DNA from: an uncultured Eubacterium sp. | GTDB lineage: Bacteria > Bacillota > Clostridia > Lachnospirales > Lachnospiraceae | Reading direction: 5' to 3' | DNA: 13,083 nucleotides | NCBI GenBank assembly: GCA_910584645.1 | Contig: CAJUAU010000038.1 | Location: 1-13,083 of the forward strand | Part shown: positions 7,261 through 13,039 of the stretch, piece by piece | Position numbering within the stretch: the stretch's first letter is position 1 | Layout: each line of letters begins with the position of its first letter | Made by a program: the position numbers and the translations under genes | Notes under the pieces: generated by a model | Seen by the model: the letters and a program-made list of their open reading frames with translations, nothing else | The model's database searches: none | What the model was told of the DNA's origin: nothing

Positions 7261-7524
7261 ATGGATACGAGAGAACTGTTACAAGAGATTTGGGAGGCAA
7301 GGACAGATTATCTGGATGAAATCATTCAGGAAGATAGCAGGTATCAGGGAATTCTGGATGAGCAGGAGGAGAAGTGGGCAGAGGTGAAGTCGCTGAACCT
7401 TTCCAAAGAAGCCCTGATGAAAATGATGGAGTATGCCGATATGAAGGCGGCGGTGGGCGAGAGGTATGCGAACCTCGCCTATGCTCTTGGCTTTGAGGAC
7501 GGGCTTTCGCTGGGTAAGATGTAG
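7261..7524 (+). CDS. Hypothetical 87-aa acidic coiled-coil-like protein
   Basis: The start at 7261 is fixed by GAGGAGGA (7246-7253), 7 nt upstream. The product, MDTRELLQEIWEAR to LAYALGFEDGLSLGKM, is acidic and helical, with a GFEDGLSLG end. That end resembles small Firmicutes proteins of the DUF6809-like kind, which finish in a Gly-Phe-x-x-Gly pattern; the likeness is weak. It is the last gene of the run and is followed 42 bases later by a terminator. Function unknown. Confidence 0.65.
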   Translation: MDTRELLQEIWEARTDYLDEIIQEDSRYQGILDEQEEKWAEVKSLNLSKEALMKMMEYADMKAAVGERYANLAYALGFEDGLSLGKM

Positions 7525-7565
7525 GTATGGTTGGTATTGCGATGGGTGTAACTAATATAGATAGG

Positions 7566-7608
7566 AAAGAACCTGATTCAGGGGGTATTCAGAGTCAGGT
7601 TCTTTCTT
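7566..7608 (+). terminator. Terminator T1, closes the DUF262 operon; GGGGGTATT in loop
   Basis: AAAGAACCTGATTC (7566-7579) pairs with GAGTCAGGTTCTTT (7592-7605), with one G-U pair. The loop is AGGGGGTATTCA, and a T-rich tail follows. It is nearly identical in stem and loop to the terminator after the toxin gene (8318-8367). Confidence 0.88.
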
Positions 7609-7643
7609 GTTGTTCTGGGGGGATTATTTCAGAAAAGTTTTAG

Positions 7644-7673
7644 TTGCATAGTGGGCTGGCGATGAATTATAAT
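7644..7673 (+). promoter_or_regulatory. Promoter of the toxin-antitoxin operon
   Basis: TTGCAT (7644-7649) and a perfect TATAAT (7668-7673) are 18 bp apart. They are downstream of terminator T1 and 45 bases before the antitoxin start. Type II modules are normally autoregulated near this site, but no clear dyad is seen. Confidence 0.6.
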
Positions 7674-7717
7674 AATAACAGTAAGATGCGCTTGTCAAGA
7701 GAATGGAGGTGTTTGGT

Positions 7718-7954
7718 ATGCTGGCATTGCAGGGGTATTATGATGGACAGAAGATACAGACTTTAGAGGCGATTCAGGCAAAGAAGAACCAGAAGGTAAT
7801 TATTACTGTGCTGGATGAGTTTGTTGAGGAGATGCCTATCAGAAAAGGACATTCTGCCAGAGGTCTGCTTTCTGAGTATGCGGACATCGAATTGTGGGAA
7901 AAAGAAAAGACTGCATGGGAAAAGGCGGTGGTAGAGAAATATGCAGATACTTGA
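7718..7954 (+). CDS. Type II antitoxin, partner of PIN toxin
   Basis: The start is ATG 7718, because GGAGGT (7705-7710) lies 7 nt upstream and overlaps the in-frame ATG at 7703. The 78-aa product has an N-terminal part MLALQGYYDGQKIQTLEAIQ, a short beta segment (KVIITVLDEF), and a helical, charged C-terminus (about 50-78, ending WEKAVVEKYADT). This matches the common design of Firmicutes VapB-like antitoxins: an N-terminal fold plus a C-terminal tail that wraps the PIN toxin. The toxin start lies inside its 3' end (14-base overlap), so the two are translationally coupled. I cannot name the antitoxin family more exactly; the assignment rests mainly on context. Confidence 0.82.
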   Translation: MLALQGYYDGQKIQTLEAIQAKKNQKVIITVLDEFVEEMPIRKGHSARGLLSEYADIELWEKEKTAWEKAVVEKYADT

Positions 7955-8312
7955 TACAAACATGGTACTGCGGTATCTTCTGAACGATAACAGGGAGATG
8001 GCAGACGAGGCGGAGAGAGTTATTAAAGAAGGCTCTGTTTTGCTTACAATAGAGGTAATCGCAGAAGTAGTTTATGTTTTGAAAGGGGTATATTCTATAG
8101 AACGTGGACAGATTGCTTCCTGCCTGTTGGAATTTTTATCAGAAGTCAATATCCTTGAAGAACAGGTAGTAAGGTTGGGGCTGGAAATATATGCAGAACA
8201 AAATCTGGATTTTGTGGATTGTATATTATATGCTTATAACCGAGTAAAGGGGTATGAGGTTAAGACATTTGATAAGAAGCTTCTAAGACTGATTGGTGGG
8301 TATCATAAGTAA
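7941..8312 (+). CDS. vapC: PIN-domain toxin (VapC-like ribonuclease)
   Basis: A single PIN domain of 123 aa, normal for VapC toxins, which are Mg2+-dependent RNases inhibited by the cognate antitoxin. The acidic catalytic residues are all visible: Asp5 in MQILDTNMVLRYLL, Glu42 in TIEVIAEVVYVLKG, Asp90/Asp93 in LDFVDCILYAY, and Asp111 in KTFDKKLL. The start ATG 7941 lies within the antitoxin gene. A terminator follows the stop by only a few bases, so this is a compact two-gene module with its own promoter at 7644. The toxin looks intact. RNA target unknown. Two GGGGTAT copies (8085, 8249) fall in different codon phases (Gly-Val and Gly-Tyr). Confidence 0.92.
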   Translation: MQILDTNMVLRYLLNDNREMADEAERVIKEGSVLLTIEVIAEVVYVLKGVYSIERGQIASCLLEFLSEVNILEEQVVRLGLEIYAEQNLDFVDCILYAYNRVKGYEVKTFDKKLLRLIGGYHK

Positions 8313-8317
8313 GAAGG

Positions 8318-8367
8318 AAAAAAGAACCTGATTCTGAGGGGGTAATTCAGAGTCAGGTTCTTTTTTT
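8318..8367 (+). terminator. Terminator T2, closes the toxin-antitoxin operon; GGGGGTAAT in loop
   Basis: AAAAGAACCTGATTCTGA (8320-8337) pairs with TCAGAGTCAGGTTCTTTT (8347-8364), a stem of about 18 bp, followed by Ts to 8367. The loop is GGGGGTAAT. Stem and loop closely match T1 (7566-7608), so the toxin-antitoxin module is bracketed by a direct repeat. Confidence 0.92.
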
Positions 8368-8435
8368 GTATTTTGCAGGGGTATTCATGTATTTTTTGTA
8401 ATGGGGGTATCGGAGTGGAAGTGATGGTCGCTGAA

Positions 8436-8536
8436 GTTGAACTGGTTCCGTCTAAAATTGAAGCGGGGTACGCTGGAGTTGAACATGCCTGACCAGAATG
8501 TGAATGGATTTATCTGGCGTTGAACTGGTTCCGTCT
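8436..8536 (+). repeat. 18-bp direct repeat in a gene-free stretch
   Basis: GTTGAACTGGTTCCGTCT occurs exactly at 8436-8453 and 8519-8536. A third copy of its first seven bases, GTTGAAC, lies midway at 8478-8484, so the unit recurs every 41-42 bp. The surrounding 8368-8621 stretch holds no supportable gene. It also carries GGGGTA at 8378, 8404, 8465 and 8610. A 64-codon minus-strand frame here lacks a ribosome binding site. The repeats may be protein-binding sites or remnants of recombined terminator/gene cassettes. Confidence 0.65.
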
Positions 8537-8621
8537 TTTGGTGTTTGGGAAGTCTGCCCTGCCCGTTCAGGCATCCCATTCGGAGGACAGCGGCACACTC
8601 CCGGATTCGGGGGTATGTATT

Positions 8622-8915
8622 TTACTTTTTTTCTTTCATAATGGCAACAATTTCTGCCAGAGAGTTGATTTCCCTGTCAGATAAGCCATCCACGTTTAGC
8701 GTCCTTACGGTTTCCCTGCCGATGAGGTAGTCGCAGGATACATCGTACAGGGTGGCGAGTTTCAGGAGTATGTGATAGGAGGGGTGCCTGTCCTCGACTT
8801 CATATGCGGATAAAACAGATACAGAGATACCCACTCTTTCTGCAACCTGTTTCAGCGTCAGATGATTTGCCTGCCGGAGGGATTTCAGCCGCTCTCCCAT
8901 TTTTATGTTTACCAT
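8622..8915 (-). CDS. XRE-family (Cro/CI-type) transcriptional regulator
   Basis: A 97-aa DNA-binding protein. Residues about 7-66 form a typical HTH_3 domain: GERLKSLRQANHLTLKQVAE, recognition helix region VGISVSVLSAYEVEDRHPS, then LLKLATLYDVSCDYLIGRE. The last 30 residues (GLSDREINSLAEIVAIMKEKK) form a short helix, probably for dimerisation. The start at 8915 has AGGCGGTG about 7 nt upstream. It is transcribed divergently from the zinc-ribbon operon across a 276-base region with repeated sequences, so it probably regulates that operon and itself. This is inference from layout. The short length and DYLIGR end are characteristic of Firmicutes stress or mobile-element repressors. Confidence 0.93.
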   Translation of the reverse strand: MVNIKMGERLKSLRQANHLTLKQVAERVGISVSVLSAYEVEDRHPSYHILLKLATLYDVSCDYLIGRETVRTLNVDGLSDREINSLAEIVAIMKEKK

Positions 8916-8943
8916 ATGAGTACACCGCCTTTCTACTAAGAGT

Positions 8944-8972
8944 GTAATAGAGAGGATTCCATTTGAGGTAAA
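8944..8972 (-). promoter_or_regulatory. Candidate promoter of the XRE regulator gene
   Basis: On the minus strand TTTACC (8972-8967) and TATTAC (8949-8944) are separated by 17 bp, and the start codon at 8915 follows about 28 bases later. Both hexamers are imperfect. Confidence 0.35.
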
Positions 8973-9001
8973 AATAGTTCCCGTATAAGAAGAAAAAGTT
9001 A

Positions 9002-9155
9002 TTGAAATAGTGGAAAAGAGGTGGTAAAATAGAGAAAGAATTGTACATATAGAAGAAATGGTTCTTGAATAAGTGGAATATAGTGAGGGGGTATAATTAT
9101 TTCTTACATCAGGGGAGTTAATTCTTACATCTTGCTTTTTCGGGGTAAAAGATGT
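9002..9155. promoter_or_regulatory. Repeat-rich divergent control region
   Basis: Two direct repeats lie between the regulator gene and the zinc-ribbon operon. TTCTTACATC occurs at 9101-9110 and 9122-9131 (21 bp apart, two helical turns). TTGAA(A/T)(T/A)AGTGGAA occurs at 9002-9015 and 9065-9078. An inverted repeat ACATCTT/AAGATGT (9127-9133/9149-9155) overlaps the second TTCTTACATC and the promoter region. These are candidate sites for the divergent XRE regulator. GGGGTA copies lie at 9088 and 9142. Confidence 0.5.
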
Positions 9156-9163
9156 GGTAGAAT
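9135..9163 (+). promoter_or_regulatory. Candidate extended -10 promoter of the zinc-ribbon operon
   Basis: TGGTAGAAT (9155-9163) is an extended -10 (TGN plus TAGAAT). The -35 region is weak (T-run at 9135-9140; TTGCTT at 9132 is 20 bp away). It lies about 28 bases before the start at 9192 and just beside the inverted repeat, so a bound repressor would block it. Confidence 0.45.
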
Positions 9164-9191
9164 GCTTACAGAAACAAAAAGGAGATAAAAA

Positions 9192-10304
9192 ATGTATTGT
9201 GAAAAGTGTGGTACAGAGATACCTAAAGGGGCGAAATTCTGCGAGAAGTGTGGTGCTTCGGTAGAACCTGAATTACAAGGGCATACAGAGGGGGTATCTC
9301 ATAAAAAGTGGATTGTAGGGGGTATCATAGGCGGTGTGGTTGTAGTTATCACATTGTTTGCGGCAGGCGTTTTTGGTAGTAAAGAAGAAGCGGTGCAGAC
9401 AAGTATAGGTGGTGGCATTCAGTCAAATACAGGGGTATTAGAACCTGCTGTACAGACGACAGAACAGTCAACTGTTACGCCAGCCATAACACCCACTCCT
9501 GTTCCAGAATTATCAAAAGCGATAGAAGCTGACATATCGGCAAAAGCAGCAGTACTTATTGATAATAATAGTGGACAGATTATTTATGAAAAAGCAAAAG
9601 ATATTGAACTGGCTCCAGCAAGTTTAACAAAGATTATGACAATGTTATTAATTTACGATGCTATTGAACAAGGAAAGATATCAGTCGAGGATAAGGTTAC
9701 GGTCAGCGAATACGCCGCTGGCATGGGTGGTAATGAGGTTTATTTTGAAGCTGGAGAAATCCAAACTGTGGATACGATGATTAAATGTATCGCCGTCGCT
9801 AGTGCTAATGATGCTTCAGTAGCTATGGCTGAGAAAATAGCTGATTCGGAAGAGAATTTTGTTAAAATGATGAATGAGAGAGCCAAAAACTTAGGAATGA
9901 GTCATACCCAATTTAAAGACTGCACAGGACAGCATGATAATATAGAGTCTGGGAATATTTCCAGTGCTTATGATATTGCGTTAATGTCGCGTGAGATGGT
10001 TATGAAGTATCCGCAGATTTCAAACTATACAACTATCTGGATGGATTCGATAACTCATAAGTCTGAGAAAAGACAAGAAGAATTTGGTATTACCAATACA
10101 AATAAATTAGTAAGATTTTATGAGGGAATTACAGGGCTTATTGCTGGTGCATCGTCAAAGGCAAAATATTGTCTTAGTGCTACGGCAAAAAGAGAAGAGG
10201 TAAATTTAACTGCGGTTGTTATGGCGTCATCTGACCATAAAACTCGTTTTACCGAGACTCAGGAGTTATTAGATGCTGGTTTTGCAAATACAATCGTAAA
10301 ATAA
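9192..10304 (+). CDS. Zinc-ribbon, single-TM protein with S11 (D-Ala-D-Ala carboxypeptidase-like) domain lacking KTG
   Basis: A 370-aa protein. Residues 3-20 are a zinc ribbon (CEKC...CEKC), 40-61 a membrane helix, 62-110 a Thr/Pro-rich linker, and 113-370 a peptidase S11 / penicillin-binding domain that would lie outside the membrane. S11 enzymes trim the terminal D-Ala of peptidoglycan peptides using SxxK, SxN and KTG. Here SxxK (S144-LT-K147) and SxN (S204-A-N206) are present, but the KTG position, found from the aligned NTNKL...GLKTGYT...AGYCL pattern, reads I317-A318-G319. There is no signal peptide and no PBP5 C-terminal domain. The likely role is muropeptide or beta-lactam binding rather than catalysis (inference). 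AAGGAG is 7 nt before the ATG. First gene of a four-gene operon, 24 bases before the next. Confidence 0.88.
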   Translation: MYCEKCGTEIPKGAKFCEKCGASVEPELQGHTEGVSHKKWIVGGIIGGVVVVITLFAAGVFGSKEEAVQTSIGGGIQSNTGVLEPAVQTTEQSTVTPAITPTPVPELSKAIEADISAKAAVLIDNNSGQIIYEKAKDIELAPASLTKIMTMLLIYDAIEQGKISVEDKVTVSEYAAGMGGNEVYFEAGEIQTVDTMIKCIAVASANDASVAMAEKIADSEENFVKMMNERAKNLGMSHTQFKDCTGQHDNIESGNISSAYDIALMSREMVMKYPQISNYTTIWMDSITHKSEKRQEEFGITNTNKLVRFYEGITGLIAGASSKAKYCLSATAKREEVNLTAVVMASSDHKTRFTETQELLDAGFANTIVK

Positions 10305-10328
10305 TGAGTCTGGTGAAAGGAGATAAAA

Positions 10329-11075
10329 ATGTATTGTGAAAAGTGTGGTACAGAGATACCCCAAGGAGCGAAATTCTGCGAGAAGTGCGGTTCGCAGGTA
10401 GAACCAGACATACGAGAGAGAAAAGGGAAGAGTTCCAATAAAAAGTGGATTGTAGGGGGTATCATAGGCGGCACAATTTTTGTGGTTGTTCTGACAGGAG
10501 GGATACTGTTTGCTACGGGTATTGTTGGGGGTAACAAAGAGGTTGTTCAAACAAGTGCAGATCAGCATTCAGATACAGGTGGAGAAGAGGTTACGGCAAA
10601 ACCCACAGAACAACCTACTGTGCAGTTCACAGAACAGCCTGTCGCTACGCCGGTTATAACATCCAGTCCTGTGCCAGAACCGACAGAAGCTCCAGTGGGA
10701 AGTGATGAACCAGAAGAATTGATAGATGCCAGAACTCCAGAGGAAACATATCAAAAATATATTGAAACCTTTGTAGAAGCTGTTAATACAGGAAATATAG
10801 GTGGATTAAGCGAGGTGCTGTCTGGTAGGGTATATAAACAGCAGTGTGATTTGGTTGAGAATTATTATAATCGAAATATTCAGGAAGAACTACAGTCTTA
10901 CTCAGTCACATCTACAAAGAAAGCCAATGATAGTTGTATCAAGGTAAATGCTAAAGAAACCATTAAGGTGTTTTATGAGGATGGTTCATCCAAAGTGGTA
11001 AAGCAAAAATACAGTTATGTTTGTAAATATATTAATTCAATGTGGGTAATTACGGGAATGAAAGAGATTAAATAA
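10329..11075 (+). CDS. Zinc-ribbon, single-TM protein with NTF2/TcaA-like extracytoplasmic domain
   Basis: A 248-aa protein. Its first 50 or so codons are nearly identical at DNA level to the preceding gene: zinc ribbon (CEKC...CEKC, 3-20), KKWIVGGIIGG and the membrane helix (40-64). VQTS (73-76) follows, then a Pro/Thr/Glu-rich linker with TEQP repeats (about 90-130). The soluble domain (about 137-248, TPEETYQKYIETFVEAVNTG to SMWVITGMKEIK) has the helix then strand order of NTF2-like/DUF4878 folds. This is also the arrangement in TcaA/YvbJ-type proteins, which span the envelope with a cytosolic zinc ribbon. It has GGAG 7 nt upstream and sits mid-operon. A role in envelope stress or antibiotic sensing would fit the family but is inferred. 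Confidence 0.8.
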   Translation: MYCEKCGTEIPQGAKFCEKCGSQVEPDIRERKGKSSNKKWIVGGIIGGTIFVVVLTGGILFATGIVGGNKEVVQTSADQHSDTGGEEVTAKPTEQPTVQFTEQPVATPVITSSPVPEPTEAPVGSDEPEELIDARTPEETYQKYIETFVEAVNTGNIGGLSEVLSGRVYKQQCDLVENYYNRNIQEELQSYSVTSTKKANDSCIKVNAKETIKVFYEDGSSKVVKQKYSYVCKYINSMWVITGMKEIK

Positions 11076-11097
11076 AATGCTGAGAGGAGAAATACAT

Positions 11098-12012
11098 ATG
11101 AAATACTGTAAAAACTGTGGAACAGAGTTAGCAGAAGGAGCAGGTTTCTGTGAGAAATGCGGCAATCCTGTCGGACAGACACCAAAACAGGGGAATACAA
11201 AGAAGAAGTGGGTGTTTGCTATTAGTTCAGGGGTAATCATTCTGGCAGTTGCCATTGTAGGCGGATTATTTGCTATGGGTGTCATTGGGGATAAGGTGGT
11301 TCAGACAAGCACGGATACTGCGGATATAAAGGAAACGCCAAGTGTTACAGGTGAGGCTGTTGGGGCTACAGAAGAATTAGAGGGGAGTAAACAGAAAGAT
11401 ACATCAGACAATGGTAATGCAGAGGATATGGCGTGGGAGGCTTATGTGGCATATAAGGCGTACATGGATGCAAAGATTAATGCAGAACTGGAAGACCAGA
11501 ATGCGGATTACGAACAAGGTGATGATTCTTATATGGACATGGAAGAATATTTGCAGGGATTTGGATATTATTATGCCTTGATTTATTTGGATTCTGATAA
11601 CTATCCTGAAATGGTAACATCATGGAAAGGTGCAAGATCGGGTACTAGCTTATATACATATAAAAATGGTAATGTTGTAGAAACAGATATAACTCATACA
11701 AGTTATATTGAGTATAAAGACCGTGAAGGATATGTTTATAGTATGTTTAGTGAATCGGGTACTTATTCCGAGACTTTTTCAAAGATGGAAGATTCATATC
11801 CATATTTGACTCAATTATATTCTAATGGTGGAGAATATGTATCAGGTATAGAGGAGAGTCCGGCAAAGGGTGCAGGACAAATTGAGAAAGAACTTGGATT
11901 AAAGACACAAACAGAAATATGGAATAAGATTGAATGGGAAGATTTTTGTTCCACCATTGATGAGGCATATACACAACTATTAAGAAGAAATAAAGAGAAG
12001 GAGAATAATTAA
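11098..12012 (+). CDS. Zinc-ribbon, single-TM protein with unrecognised acidic extracytoplasmic domain
   Basis: A 304-aa protein. The start at 11098 (MKYCKNCGTEL) is chosen because AGGAGA (11085-11090) lies 7 nt upstream and the zinc ribbon begins directly. The ribbon is CKNC...CEKC (4-21). The membrane helix (39-63, VFAISSGVIILAVAIVGGLFAMG) leads into VQTS (68-71) as in the two preceding proteins. The outer part is acidic and Tyr-rich. It contains YYALIYLDSDNYPEM, a pattern seen in clostridial secreted proteins that read ALIDLDGDG-PEL, followed by SLYTYKNGNVVE-like strands, and it ends in a charged tail (RRNKEKENN). No enzymatic motif is seen. The next gene starts one base after the stop. 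Confidence 0.8.
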   Translation: MKYCKNCGTELAEGAGFCEKCGNPVGQTPKQGNTKKKWVFAISSGVIILAVAIVGGLFAMGVIGDKVVQTSTDTADIKETPSVTGEAVGATEELEGSKQKDTSDNGNAEDMAWEAYVAYKAYMDAKINAELEDQNADYEQGDDSYMDMEEYLQGFGYYYALIYLDSDNYPEMVTSWKGARSGTSLYTYKNGNVVETDITHTSYIEYKDREGYVYSMFSESGTYSETFSKMEDSYPYLTQLYSNGGEYVSGIEESPAKGAGQIEKELGLKTQTEIWNKIEWEDFCSTIDEAYTQLLRRNKEKENN

Positions 12013-12013
12013 C

Positions 12014-13039
12014 ATGAGATACTGCATCCATTGTGGAAAAGAAATCAAAGAGACAGCGGACTTCTGTCCATACTGTGGGAAAAAGCAGGCAAATAAGACG
12101 AGGCAGGAAGATAGTGGGAAAGAAATCCAGTTTGACACCGATGCGTTGAAACAAATTGCAAGAGAAAAAATGTCTCAGGCAAAAGAATTAGGCAAAGATA
12201 TCAGTCAACAGGGAAGAGAATTAATTAAAGTTGGCATTGATGTTTTGAAAGAGGAAAGAGCATCGGATATTCGAAATGAATATCGGATTCTGGACAATAA
12301 GAGACTGCGTAGATATATTATGATAATGGCAATTTTGGGATTGGTGTGTGGATTGATAGCATTAGTTCGTAGTAGATCAGGCATTGATTACAATTATCGC
12401 AATGGTTTCATTTCGCACTCGTTGGATATGGGTTTAGAAATGCTCGTTATGTTTTTCTTATTGATATCAATGCATAGAGTAAAAAAAGTGTATTTGAGTG
12501 ACCAGACTTCGTTATTTATATTAAATGTTATAGTAGTGCTGTTAGGTTCATACATGGGTCTTTCTAACATATGGAAAATATACGAAGAAAAATTAAGGGG
12601 TGGATTGATAATAGAGGGACTCATTTCATTGTGTGCGATTGCACTCTCTGTAGCCGTAGTAGTGCTTTTTTACAAGATTATCAAACGGAAAAACAGAAAA
12701 AAATTACTTATGTTTATATTTATTTGTATGGCAGTATGTAAAACCTTTCTATCGGTGGGTGAGAATATTATAGTGTATGAAGAAATGAGAGGACATCAGT
12801 TTGTTTATGATTTCAATCATTATTATTATACACAATATGGGGAGTATCTTGGTATAGATAATTCCATTAGTCTCGATAGATTAGAGAGATACATAAATGA
12901 AAATGAAGATACATATGGTGAAGATTTCAAAGAATTTGAGAAAAATTATAGACCTCAGGAAAATACTTCTTTAGAGAAAGCAGGTTTGAACTTTATTTTA
13001 ATAATATTGCTTCAGGTGATTTATCATGTGGTTGTGTAA
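12014..13039 (+). CDS. Zinc-ribbon polytopic membrane protein
   Basis: A 341-aa protein with an N-terminal zinc ribbon (CIHC...CPYC, 4-21), then an amphipathic, charged helix (about 40-100, ALKQIAREKMSQAKELGKDI). About six hydrophobic segments follow: 100-119, 139-155, 166-184, 198-222, 230-248 and 324-341. A hydrophilic Tyr/Glu-rich loop (about 250-322) lies before the last helix. Unlike the three genes before it, it has no VQTS motif or single-anchor layout. It probably forms the integral membrane partner of the set. The start is one base after the previous stop, with AAGGAG inside that gene's end, so they are coupled. The C-terminus ends right after the last helix (IYHVVV). No terminator is visible in the remaining 44 bases. 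Confidence 0.82.
   Translation: MRYCIHCGKEIKETADFCPYCGKKQANKTRQEDSGKEIQFDTDALKQIAREKMSQAKELGKDISQQGRELIKVGIDVLKEERASDIRNEYRILDNKRLRRYIMIMAILGLVCGLIALVRSRSGIDYNYRNGFISHSLDMGLEMLVMFFLLISMHRVKKVYLSDQTSLFILNVIVVLLGSYMGLSNIWKIYEEKLRGGLIIEGLISLCAIALSVAVVVLFYKIIKRKNRKKLLMFIFICMAVCKTFLSVGENIIVYEEMRGHQFVYDFNHYYYTQYGEYLGIDNSISLDRLERYINENEDTYGEDFKEFEKNYRPQENTSLEKAGLNFILIILLQVIYHVVV

Larger units (their letters stand above)
4894..9437 (+). repeat. Dispersed, strand-biased GGGGTA word (24 copies in this interval)
   Basis: Counted by eye, GGGGTA starts at 4894, 5274, 5489, 5635, 6390, 6585, 6727, 6768, 7125, 7228, 7582, 7732, 8085, 8249, 8339, 8378, 8404, 8465, 8610, 9088, 9142, 9291, 9319 and 9432. Sparser plus-strand copies are at 313, 2486, 4077, 10456, 10528 and 11230. 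The reverse complement appears only at 4337 and 10357. About half of the copies have five or more Gs, and most are followed by T. Twelve of the 24 are inside genes, in all three codon phases, and twelve are between genes. Confidence 0.85.

Noticed and set aside
8385..8579. 64-codon minus-strand frame
   Set aside because: No Shine-Dalgarno sequence precedes its ATG, and its apparent composition comes from the 18-bp direct repeats it covers.
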